A DNA stretch of 8,035 bases. It comes from Cyanobium sp. NIES-981 (GTDB taxonomy: Bacteria; Cyanobacteriota; Cyanobacteriia; PCC-6307; Cyanobiaceae). Location: assembly GCA_945907085.1 (NCBI GenBank), contig CAMDSS010000081.1, positions 1 to 8,035 of the forward strand. Direction: 5' to 3'. Position 1 is the first letter of the stretch; each line of letters begins with the position of its first letter. The notes under the pieces are model-generated. The model was not told the origin of the DNA and searched no databases. It saw only the letters and a list, made by a program, of their open reading frames with translations. Below are positions 1 through 6,498 of this stretch, piece after piece. Both the position numbers and the translations under genes were made by a program.

Positions 1-261
1 CAGGAAGTAGCCCGTCATCATCGCTGAGGCCAAAAGACCGCCGAGGTGTTCACGGTTGGTCTGGATTTTGACTTCAAATTGTTCGCCGGGAAGCATGCCG
101 AGTAGGCCCTGCACGTTGTGGCGAATGATGTCTTGGATATCACCGCTGGCAGAGCGGGCAACCCGCTGCAACACATCCGGAGACTGCTCCTGGAGGTACT
201 GGATCAGGGAATTGCTGCTGATCGCCTCGTTGTCGGTCGTCAGGAACTCCGGGTTGAACAT
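1..261 (-). CDS. DUF760-type cyanobacterial protein, N-terminal part (runs off the left edge)
   Basis: The reverse strand has an open frame from ATG at 261 to the window edge, 87 codons with no stop. It begins MFNPEFLTTD, continues through SLIQYLQEQSPDVLQRVA and DIIRHNVQGLLGMLPGE, and ends at LLASAMMTGYFL. I recognise this pattern, especially the LLASAMMTGYFL segment, as the small DUF760 family of cyanobacteria and plastids. No biochemical function is assigned to it that I can name. The visible part has no signal peptide or membrane helix, so it is probably cytosolic. The C-terminus lies outside the window. The start is uncertain: in-frame GTG codons at 282 and 291 would add 7 or 10 residues, and the Shine-Dalgarno signal is poor for all three. 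ATG 261 is preferred because MFNPEFL matches my memory of the family's N-terminus. It lies 31 nt behind the lepB stop on the same strand, so co-transcription is likely. Confidence 0.72.
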   Translation of the reverse strand, partial: MFNPEFLTTDNEAISSNSLIQYLQEQSPDVLQRVARSASGDIQDIIRHNVQGLLGMLPGEQFEVKIQTNREHLGGLLASAMMTGYFL

Positions 262-292
262 CTCCGGTGTGCTCTGCGTCACGATCTGCACT

Positions 293-925
293 CTACCCCA
301 GCTCTGATGACTTGAGAGGTGGTGCTGTCGGGGCGGACAACCGTATCCAGCCCAGGCGCTGCAGGGGCCAATAGCGGACAACAGCCGTGCCAATCAGGTC
401 GGCGCTGGGCAGGGGTCCCCAGAGGTGGGAATCCAGGCTGGCATTGCGGTTGTCCCCCATCACGAGCAGGTGCTCAGGGGGCACCGTGATGGGGGCCATC
501 GCGTAATCCATGGCCTCGGCTGCCCAATCGGCTTCGGCCGGAGCCCCATTGCGCCAGAGCTTGCCGTCTTTGACTTCCAGGGTGTCCCCAGGGCGGCCCA
601 CCACCCGCTTGATCAGGGCCGCCTTGGGGTCGTAGCCGGCCTGAACCAGCACCTCTGGGGATCGAAACACGACCACCGTGCCGATCTCCAAAGGGAGCTT
701 CAACTTGGGCCGCAACTTCTCCACCAGGATTCGGTCCTGCAATTGCAGGGTGGGCAGCATCGAGCCCGACGGGATCCAGCGGGGCTCGATCACCCCCCAC
801 CGCAGCAGCAGGGCCACCGCCACCCAGGCCACCAGCGGCAACACCTGGCGGCGCAGGGTGGTGACGAAAGGGGCCTTGGGCGGTGCTTCGCTCGTCAAGG
901 GGAAGGGAGAAGATGGTGGCCCCAT
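293..925 (-). CDS. lepB: Signal peptidase I (leader peptidase)
   Basis: A membrane-bound serine protease (family S26) that removes signal peptides from exported proteins on the outer face of the cytoplasmic or thylakoid membrane. The 210-residue frame has a short cytoplasmic N-terminus and one hydrophobic helix at about 27-43. Box B is IPSGSMLPTL, with catalytic Ser55. The catalytic lysine is Lys106 in ALIKRVVGRPGD. The C-terminal box E is GDNRNASLDSHLWGPLP (157-173). The length fits the short, single-anchor type found in cyanobacteria and Gram-positives rather than the longer E. coli form. ATG at 925 gives the expected N-terminus; the upstream Shine-Dalgarno (cagg) is weak. The gene diverges from menD and is followed by the DUF760 gene. 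All catalytic motifs are intact. Cyanobacteria often carry more than one lepB, and which copy this is cannot be told here. Confidence 0.95.
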   Translation of the reverse strand: MGPPSSPFPLTSEAPPKAPFVTTLRRQVLPLVAWVAVALLLRWGVIEPRWIPSGSMLPTLQLQDRILVEKLRPKLKLPLEIGTVVVFRSPEVLVQAGYDPKAALIKRVVGRPGDTLEVKDGKLWRNGAPAEADWAAEAMDYAMAPITVPPEHLLVMGDNRNASLDSHLWGPLPSADLIGTAVVRYWPLQRLGWIRLSAPTAPPLKSSELG

Positions 926-926
926 C
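912..926 (-). other. Small inverted repeat over the lepB start codon
   Basis: A 5-bp perfect inverted repeat (GATGG at 912-916, CCATC at 922-926) with a 5-nt loop. In the lepB transcript the start codon (ATG at 923-925 on the reverse strand) lies inside the stem. It might dampen lepB translation, but a stem this short is easily expected by chance in G+C-rich DNA. Confidence 0.2.
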
Positions 927-941
927 CTGCTGGGCTCCGGT

Positions 942-2789
942 TTGGAGTTGCCCCAACCCTTGGATCCAGGTCACAGCCCTGAGCCGCCCCAACAAGGGCA
1001 GCCCAGCCAAGAGGCGCGCAATCTTGAGGCCAGCCTTGGGCTGCTGCGGGCCTTGGTGGCTGGGGGATTGGGGCAAATCGTGCTGTGTCCTGGCAGTCGC
1101 TCCGGCCCCTTAGCGGTGGCTGCGGCCCTTTTGGAGGGGCCATCGCTGCAGTTGGTGACAGCCCTCGACGAGCGATCGGCGGCGTTTTTCGCCCTGGGTT
1201 GGGGGCGAGCCTCCGGCCAGCCCGCGGCCGTGATCACCACCTCCGGTACGGCCGTGGCCAACCTGCTGCCTGCGGTGGTGGAGGCCGATTTTGGCGGGAT
1301 ACCGCTGTTGTTGATCACGGCGGATCGCCCAGCCCAGCTCAAGGGCTGTGGCGCCAACCAAACGGTCAACCAGGAAGCATTTTTGGCGGCCAATGTGCGC
1401 TGGCTTGCCCAGGTGCCTGCCGATGGACGGGCCGAGGGCCTGGCCGGCTTGGCTCCCGATGCTGCTTTCGCCTTGGCAGGCCAAGCCCTGGGGGCCTGCC
1501 GGGGCAGCGCCGATCACCCGCCGGGGCCTGTCCATCTCAATGTGGCTTTGGCGGAGCCTTTGCACGCCGATGGCCAGGTCCTGCTGGCGGCGGCAGGGGC
1601 GTTGCAGCCGGTTCTGCTTGGCGCTTCTGGCAAGTCCAAGCCAGCTAGTGCAGCCCTTTCTGTCGTTGAGCCGGTGGGTTTGCTGGGCCTGGATCCCGAT
1701 CGGCCTGGGGTGGTGGTGGCTGGCCCCTGGCGCGGCCTGCCCCAGCATTGGGACGGCCATGTGGCGGCGCTGCGGCGTTGGTTGGAGCGCAGTGGCTGGG
1801 TGCTCCTGGCGGATTCCCTGAGCGGCCTGCGGGGGCAGGAGGGATTTGAGCAGGTGGCGGCCTACGACCTTTTCTTGGACCGCCCCCGGCCGAGCCTTGA
1901 TGGCGCCCAGGTGTTGCGCCTGGGGCCCTTGCCGGCGAGTCGCCGGTTGCAGCGCTGGCTTGAGCGCTGCCACGGCCATCAAGTGCTGGTGAGTGAGGGT
2001 GATCCCCGGGGCTTGGATCCCCTGGGCCGGGTCTGCCAGCAGGTGCCCATGGGCTTGGAGGCCTGGGTGCAGCAGCTGCCCGAAGCCCTTTGGCGCCAAC
2101 CGCCTGCCCAGGCGTCGCTCACCTACAGCGGTTTGTGGAGCCAGTTGGAAGCCCAGGGCCAACAGCTGTTGGAGCGGGAGTTGGGGCCTGGATTCAGCGA
2201 ACCGGCCCTGGCCCGCCAGCTCAGCCGGCTGCTTCCCGCTGGGGTGGCGGTGGTGCTGGCCAACAGCAGCCCCGTGCGCGATTGGGAGACGTTCGCCGGT
2301 GCCGCGGGCCCGCCCAGGCCTGTGGTTGCCTTCCGGGGCGCTTCCGGTATTGATGGAACCCTTTCCCTGGCCTGTGGGGTGGCGGAGGCGTTGGGTCAGG
2401 CCGTGTTGATCACGGGCGATTTGGCCCTACTGCACGACAGCCATGGCTGGCTTTGGCGCCAGCAACTCAAGGGCCGCCTCACGGTGGTGCTGCTCAACAA
2501 CAACGGCGGTGGCATTTTTGAGCAGTTGCCGATTCGGATCGAGCCAGCCCACGTGATGGATTTTGAGCGGCTGTTTGCCATGCCCCAGGCCGTGGATGCC
2601 ATCGCCTTGGCGGCGGCCTTTGGGGTGCCAGGCCGCAGGCCCCAGCAGGTAGCCGATTTGGAATCCGATTTGGCCTGGGCCCTGCAGCAGCCGCTGGCCC
2701 TGATCGAGCTGATCACCGACCGACGCCTGGATGCCAGCCGCCGCCATGAACTGCGCAGAATGGGCCACGCGTTTGGTTCTCCGGCATGA
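942..2789 (+). CDS. menD: 2-succinyl-5-enolpyruvyl-6-hydroxy-3-cyclohexene-1-carboxylate synthase (MenD)
   Basis: A thiamine-diphosphate enzyme that joins 2-oxoglutarate and isochorismate to form SEPHCHC, the committed step of menaquinone/phylloquinone synthesis. In cyanobacteria this supplies the photosystem I quinone. Numbering from TTG 942 (615 residues): LCPGSRSGPLA near 48-58 holds Arg53, expected at the substrate site. LDERSAAFFALG contains Glu77, the glutamate that activates ThDP. TTSGTAVANL and TADRPAQLKGCGANQ follow. The ThDP/metal motif runs from GDLALLHD (Gly492-Asp493) to LLNNNGGGIFEQLP (Asn519-521). The family is usually about 550-585 residues, so about 25 N-terminal residues before NLEASLGLL are extra. 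The start is unsure: there is no in-frame ATG near, and TTG 942, TTG 948, TTG 960 (GGAG 12 nt upstream) and GTG 858/861 (inside lepB) are all possible. The stop overlaps the menB start as ATGA, pointing to translational coupling. Confidence 0.93.
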   Translation: MELPQPLDPGHSPEPPQQGQPSQEARNLEASLGLLRALVAGGLGQIVLCPGSRSGPLAVAAALLEGPSLQLVTALDERSAAFFALGWGRASGQPAAVITTSGTAVANLLPAVVEADFGGIPLLLITADRPAQLKGCGANQTVNQEAFLAANVRWLAQVPADGRAEGLAGLAPDAAFALAGQALGACRGSADHPPGPVHLNVALAEPLHADGQVLLAAAGALQPVLLGASGKSKPASAALSVVEPVGLLGLDPDRPGVVVAGPWRGLPQHWDGHVAALRRWLERSGWVLLADSLSGLRGQEGFEQVAAYDLFLDRPRPSLDGAQVLRLGPLPASRRLQRWLERCHGHQVLVSEGDPRGLDPLGRVCQQVPMGLEAWVQQLPEALWRQPPAQASLTYSGLWSQLEAQGQQLLERELGPGFSEPALARQLSRLLPAGVAVVLANSSPVRDWETFAGAAGPPRPVVAFRGASGIDGTLSLACGVAEALGQAVLITGDLALLHDSHGWLWRQQLKGRLTVVLLNNNGGGIFEQLPIRIEPAHVMDFERLFAMPQAVDAIALAAAFGVPGRRPQQVADLESDLAWALQQPLALIELITDRRLDASRRHELRRMGHAFGSPA

Positions 2790-3631
2790 CTGCCCCCCTT
2801 CCCCAGTGGCAGCCGGCCGGGTCCTACGAGGACATCCTTTTTGAGCTGAGCGGGGATGGCCTCGCCCGAATCACCATTAACCGGCCCCACAAGCGCAACG
2901 CCTTTCGGCCGCGCACGGTGCAAGAACTGTGTGATGCCTTCAGCCGGGTGAGGGACAACCCCGCAGTTGGGGTTGTGCTGTTCACCGGAGCCGGCCCCGC
3001 AGCGGATGGGGGCTGGGCCTTCTGTGCCGGTGGCGACCAGAGCGTGCGCGGGGAGGGCGGCTATGTGGATGAGGCGGGTTTGCCGCGGCTCAATGTGCTG
3101 GATTTGCAGCGCTTGATTCGTAGCCTCCCCAAGGTGGTGATTGCCCTGGTGGCGGGCTATGCGATTGGGGGAGGCCAGGTGTTGCACCTGCTCTGCGACC
3201 TCAGCCTGGCTGCCGAGAATGCGGTTTTCGGTCAGACCGGCCCCCGGGTTGGCAGCTTCGATGGCGGTTTTGGGGCCAGCTATCTGGCGCGGCTGGTGGG
3301 CCAACGCAAGGCCAGGGAGATTTGGTTTCTGTGCCGTCAGTACGGAGCCCAAGAGGCCCTGGCCATGGGCCTGGTGAATGGGGTGGTGACCCTCGAGGAG
3401 CTGGAGGCTGAAGGGGTTCGCTGGGGGCGGGAGGTGCTGCAGCACAGCCCCACAGCGATCCGCTGCCTCAAGGCAGCCTTCAATGCGGAAACCGATGGCA
3501 TGGCCGGCATCCAGGAGCTGGCGGGTCAAGCCACCCATCTTTTCTATCGAACTAGCGAGGGCCAGGAAGGCCGGGATGCCTTTCTGGAGAAACGATCCCC
3601 CGATTTCTCCGACTCCCCCTGGCTGCCTTGA
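2786..3631 (+). CDS. menB: 1,4-dihydroxy-2-naphthoyl-CoA synthase (MenB)
   Basis: A crotonase-fold enzyme that closes the ring of O-succinylbenzoyl-CoA to give 1,4-dihydroxy-2-naphthoyl-CoA, later in the same pathway as MenD. The 281 residues match the family length (E. coli about 285) and stay close to the E. coli sequence as I remember it. Key blocks are ITINRPHKRNAFRP (29-42), FCAGGDQ (79-85), the oxyanion-hole region AGYAIGGGQVLH (123-134), QTGPRVGSFDGGFGASY (150-166), and REIWFLCRQY (177-186). Gln150 and Gly152 in the QTGP motif are the signature of type I MenB, which uses bicarbonate as a catalytic base; type II enzymes carry an aspartate at the glycine position. Ser157 and Asp159 are the expected active-site residues. 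The ATG overlaps the menD stop (ATGA). There is no membrane segment. The stop overlaps the TTG start of the next gene. Confidence 0.96.
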   Translation: MTAPLPQWQPAGSYEDILFELSGDGLARITINRPHKRNAFRPRTVQELCDAFSRVRDNPAVGVVLFTGAGPAADGGWAFCAGGDQSVRGEGGYVDEAGLPRLNVLDLQRLIRSLPKVVIALVAGYAIGGGQVLHLLCDLSLAAENAVFGQTGPRVGSFDGGFGASYLARLVGQRKAREIWFLCRQYGAQEALAMGLVNGVVTLEELEAEGVRWGREVLQHSPTAIRCLKAAFNAETDGMAGIQELAGQATHLFYRTSEGQEGRDAFLEKRSPDFSDSPWLP

Positions 3632-4179
3632 AGGCCTGGTTGGGGGCTGGGATCGCCATCTCCCAGCTCGCCTCACCTGCCATGGCCTGGCTACCAGCAG
3701 CTGAACAGGCCGCCCAGGCCGAGGCTGCCCAGGCCCAACAATCCCAGCGGGTGTTGGTGCTGGATCGCCGCCGCCGCCAATTGGTGGTTTTGGACGACGG
3801 GTTGGAAGTGCGCCGTTTCTCCGTGGGGGTGGGCAAGCCGGGCTGGGAAACCCCCGTGGGGAACTTTCAAGTGATTGAACTGGTGGTGGATCCGATCTGG
3901 GTGCATCCCGCTACGGGTAAGGAGATTCCTCCCGGGGGCGATAACCCGTTGGGAAGTCGCTGGATCGGTTTCTATCGCGATTGCAAGGCCCGAAAGGGTT
4001 TTAACGGCAACGCCAACCTGACAACCCACGGCTGTGTCACCGCTGGCTTCCATGGCACCCCCAACCGGGCCAGCGTGGGCCGGGCGGTGTCCCATGGCTG
4101 CGTGCGGCTCCTGGATGAGCAGGCCCAAGACCTGTTCGCCCTCGTCCAACTGGGGACCCCTGTGACCGTGCTGCCCTAG
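3628..4179 (+). CDS. Exported L,D-transpeptidase (YkuD domain)
   Basis: A probable cell-wall enzyme that makes 3-3 peptide crosslinks in peptidoglycan, or attaches proteins to it, by a cysteine acyl-enzyme mechanism. The 183-residue frame starts at TTG 3628, overlapping the menB stop as TTGA. That start gives a convincing signal peptide: MKAWLGAGIA, a hydrophobic stretch, and a likely cut after SPAMA at residue 20. The alternative ATG at 3682 would lose it. An Ala/Gln-rich stretch follows (23-40). The YkuD domain covers about 41-182: RVLVLDRRRRQLVVL, GVGKPGWETPVGNF, the catalytic His in GFHGTPNRASVG (His142) and SHGCVRL with nucleophile Cys158. A segment at about 117-139 adds Cys119 and a second HGC (134-136). 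This short form carries no visible LysM or SH3 domain. No Shine-Dalgarno is evident, consistent with coupling to menB. Confidence 0.87.
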   Translation: MKAWLGAGIAISQLASPAMAWLPAAEQAAQAEAAQAQQSQRVLVLDRRRRQLVVLDDGLEVRRFSVGVGKPGWETPVGNFQVIELVVDPIWVHPATGKEIPPGGDNPLGSRWIGFYRDCKARKGFNGNANLTTHGCVTAGFHGTPNRASVGRAVSHGCVRLLDEQAQDLFALVQLGTPVTVLP

Positions 4180-4236
4180 GGGTGAGCCGTTCGAACCAAC
4201 GCCCTTAGAGTTGGGCCCTCCACTGGGGGTTTAGGC
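4180..4236 (+). promoter_or_regulatory. Leader region of glgA with a probable ribosome binding site
   Basis: This 57-nt stretch is the only real gap in the rightward gene train. A G-run at 4225-4229 lies 7 nt before the glgA ATG and is the best Shine-Dalgarno candidate. CCAAC (4196-4200) and GTTGG (4210-4214) could form a weak 5-bp stem, but no T-tract follows, so I do not call a terminator. A glgA promoter could lie here or inside the upstream gene; no clear -10/-35 pair is visible. Confidence 0.35.
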
Positions 4237-5709
4237 ATGCGCATCTTGTTTGCGGCTGCGGAATGCGCACCGATGATTAAGGTGGGTGGCATGGGAGATG
4301 TGGTGGGCTCCCTCCCCCCTGCCCTGGCGGCCCTAGGCCACGACGTGCGAATCATCCTGCCGGGCTACGGCAAGTTGTGGTCGAGGTTGCAGGTGGGCGC
4401 GGAGCCGATTTGGCGCGGCCACACCATGGGCAACGACTTTGCCGTGTTCGAAAGTCGCCACCCGACCAACGGCTTGCCGATTTATTTGGTGGGCCATCCG
4501 GTTTTTGATCCCGAGCGGATCTATGGCGGCGAGGACGAGGACTGGCGCTTCACGTTTTTTGCCAGCGCCACCGCCGAGTTTTGCTGGCACCACTGGAAGC
4601 CCCAGGTGCTCCATTGCCACGATTGGCACACTGGCATGTTGCCCGTGTGGATGCACCAGGACGCGGACATCAGCACCGTGTTCACGATCCACAACCTCAA
4701 ATACCAGGGCCCCTGGCGCTGGAAGCTCGATCGCATCACCTGGTGTCCCTGGTACATGCAGGGGGACCACACCATGGCGGCGGCCCTGCTCTATGCGGAT
4801 CGGGTCAACGCGGTGTCACCGACCTACGCCAAGGAGATTCTGACCCCTGAGTACGGCGAGCACTTGGAGGGTCTGCTCAATTTTGTGAGCGGCAAATTGC
4901 GCGGCATCGTCAATGGCATTGATACGGCCGATTGGAACCCGGAGACCGATTCCAGTTTGCCGGCCCCGTTCAGCATCAAAAACCTGGCTCCCCGGGCGGC
5001 CAATAAACAAGCCCTCCAGGAGCGGTTTGGCCTCACGGTGAATCCCCGCACCTACCTGATGGGGATGGTCAGCCGGCTGGTGGATCAAAAGGGGGTGGAT
5101 CTGTTGCTCCAGGTGGCGGATCGGGTGCTCGCCTACACCGACAGCCAATTTGTGGTGCTTGGTACGGGCGATCGGGCCCTGGAATCGGCCCTGTGGCAGA
5201 TGGCCTGCCGCTATCCGGGCCGTTTTGCCGTCTTCCTCACCTACGACGACGCCCTCTCCCGGCTGCTCTATGCCGGCAGTGATGCCTTCTTGATGCCCAG
5301 TCGGTTTGAACCCTGCGGCATCAGCCAGATGTTGGCCATGCGCTACGGCTCAATTCCGGTGGTGCGGATGGTGGGGGGCCTGGTGGACACGGTGCCCCCC
5401 AACGACCCCATGGCGGGCACGGGCACGGGCTATGGCTTCGACCGTTTTGAGCCGGTCGACTTCTACACCGCGATCGTGCGCTCCTGGGAGGCCTACCGCA
5501 ACCAGGCCAGTTGGCAGGAGCTCCAGCGCCGGGCCATGGCGGTGGATTTCAGTTGGGCCCGCTCTGCCTTGGAGTACGACGCCATGTACAGGGAGGTGCG
5601 CGGCGTGAAGGAGCCCACCCCCCAGGCGGCCGATGTGCAGCGGTTTTCCCAGGGCCAGGATGCCGATCCCAGCCGCATTGGCCTGGCATCGTTCCTCAAG
5701 CGCCGCTAG
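4237..5709 (+). CDS. glgA: Glycogen synthase (ADP-glucose type, GT5)
   Basis: It transfers glucose from ADP-glucose to the non-reducing end of an alpha-1,4-glucan, extending glycogen in the cytosol. The 490 residues are close to the usual length (E. coli 477). The N-terminal Rossmann domain starts MRILFAAAECAP, with the ADP-glucose loop KVGGMGDVVGSLP (15-27; Lys15). HCHDWHTGMLP around Asp129 is the acceptor/active-site block. The second domain has VSRLVDQKGVDLL with Arg280 and Lys285, which bind the nucleotide phosphates, and MPSRFEPCGISQ (353-364) with the conserved Glu358, followed by PVVRMVGGLVDTV. All the expected residues are intact. ATG 4237 gives the standard N-terminus. Some cyanobacteria have two glycogen synthases; I cannot assign this copy to a subtype from sequence alone. 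It ends 9 nt before the next gene, so the two are probably co-transcribed. Confidence 0.97.
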   Translation: MRILFAAAECAPMIKVGGMGDVVGSLPPALAALGHDVRIILPGYGKLWSRLQVGAEPIWRGHTMGNDFAVFESRHPTNGLPIYLVGHPVFDPERIYGGEDEDWRFTFFASATAEFCWHHWKPQVLHCHDWHTGMLPVWMHQDADISTVFTIHNLKYQGPWRWKLDRITWCPWYMQGDHTMAAALLYADRVNAVSPTYAKEILTPEYGEHLEGLLNFVSGKLRGIVNGIDTADWNPETDSSLPAPFSIKNLAPRAANKQALQERFGLTVNPRTYLMGMVSRLVDQKGVDLLLQVADRVLAYTDSQFVVLGTGDRALESALWQMACRYPGRFAVFLTYDDALSRLLYAGSDAFLMPSRFEPCGISQMLAMRYGSIPVVRMVGGLVDTVPPNDPMAGTGTGYGFDRFEPVDFYTAIVRSWEAYRNQASWQELQRRAMAVDFSWARSALEYDAMYREVRGVKEPTPQAADVQRFSQGQDADPSRIGLASFLKRR

Positions 5710-5718
5710 GCCAGGGGC

Positions 5719-6498
5719 GTGATCCCCACCGACCTGCCCCCGGATACCCGTCTCGAGGGGGCGCCCTTGCCGGTGCCCTACGAAAACCCCTGGGGTTTGC
5801 TGGCCCGAGATTGCCTGGCGGTGGCTGCCAGCCTCAGGCTTCGGGCCCGGGAGCTTTGGCGGCGGAACCGCCAAGGGGATCTGAGGCGGCCCAGTTTTTG
5901 GCCCAAGGATTTGGCGCCCCTGTTTTGGCCCCTTGCCCTTGCCCTGGCCTTAGGGCTGCTCACCTTCTTGGTGGTCGGGGGGGCAAAGCTGATCGCCCCA
6001 GGTCCTTCTGGTGTTGGTATCTCTACTGATGTTGGCGCACCTGATGGCGTTGCTCCAGCTGCCGAGGTGAGCCCGGCAACCCTTGAAAGCGCAACGCTTG
6101 AGAGCACAACCCTGGACCCCGAGCCCCTGGAGCCCGCACCCTTGGCGGTTGCGGCTGCTGAGCCCACCCCCCTGCAACGCCTGCCAGAGGAAAGCCCGGC
6201 TGCGGAAAGCCCAGGGCCCGATCCCCTCGAGGCTGCCATGGCCCAAGTCGATCCGGGCCACTGGATCAGGGCCATCGCTGCTGATCCGGAGCGGGGCACG
6301 CTTCAGTTGGTGCTGGCCGCCCCCTTCACCGCCCTTTCGGAAGCCCAGCAGCTTCAACAGGCCGAGAGCTGGCAAACCCAGGCCCAGGCCCTGGGGTTTG
6401 ATCGCTTGGAACTTACGGATCGCCAGGGCCGTCCCATTGGCCGCCAGGCGCGGGTGGGTTCGGGCATGATCCTGCTCACCCCGCAGCACCTGTCGTGA
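5719..6498 (+). CDS. Unrecognised single-pass membrane protein with a Pro/Ala/Glu-rich linker
   Basis: I do not recognise this 259-residue protein. It has three parts. The N-terminus (1-66) is rich in Arg and Trp (RARELWRRNRQGDLRR) and looks cytoplasmic. A hydrophobic helix follows at about 68-87 (FWPLALALALGLLTFLVV). By the positive-inside rule the rest should face the periplasm. Residues 93-172 are a low-complexity Pro/Ala/Glu/Ser linker containing 5-residue near-repeats (ATLES). Residues 175-258 look globular: HWIRAIAADPERGTLQLVL, then an alanine/glutamine-rich predicted helix, then LELTDRQGRPIGRQARVGSGMILL. The layout is like TonB or FtsN, but no motif of either is seen. The start is GTG 5719, 9 nt after the glgA stop; agggg directly before it is placed too close for a normal Shine-Dalgarno. 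The 3' end overlaps the murF start. Good frame length, codon use like its neighbours and tight packing support a real gene. Confidence 0.8.
   Translation: MIPTDLPPDTRLEGAPLPVPYENPWGLLARDCLAVAASLRLRARELWRRNRQGDLRRPSFWPKDLAPLFWPLALALALGLLTFLVVGGAKLIAPGPSGVGISTDVGAPDGVAPAAEVSPATLESATLESTTLDPEPLEPAPLAVAAAEPTPLQRLPEESPAAESPGPDPLEAAMAQVDPGHWIRAIAADPERGTLQLVLAAPFTALSEAQQLQQAESWQTQAQALGFDRLELTDRQGRPIGRQARVGSGMILLTPQHLS
6076..6135 (+). repeat. In-frame 15-nt degenerate tandem repeat (5-residue unit)
   Basis: Four consecutive 15-nt units, at 6076-6090, 6091-6105, 6106-6120 and 6121-6135, encode ATLES, ATLES, TTLDP and EPLEP. The first two differ at only two of 15 bases, and the others drift. The array lies in the linker of the membrane protein and probably arose by slippage or local duplication. 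Because the unit is a multiple of three, copy changes would lengthen or shorten the linker without breaking the frame. Confidence 0.65.

Noticed and set aside
678..941. An upstream extension of the menD frame from an ATG at 678
   Set aside because: It would overlap most of lepB on the opposite strand. The extra 88 residues resemble no MenD N-terminus, while the lepB motifs in that DNA are clear.
1110..2162. A 350-codon open frame on the reverse strand inside menD
   Set aside because: It is a shadow of menD codon bias, with low-complexity translation and no motif.
2396..3676. A 426-codon open frame on the reverse strand across the menD end and menB
   Set aside because: It lies opposite two firmly identified genes. 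Its translation is rich in Gly, Ala, Pro, Gln and His with no recognisable motif, which is typical of antisense frames in G+C-rich coding DNA.
4196..4214. A possible terminator between the L,D-transpeptidase and glgA genes
   Set aside because: The stem is only 5 bp with a 9-nt loop, and no T-tract follows.
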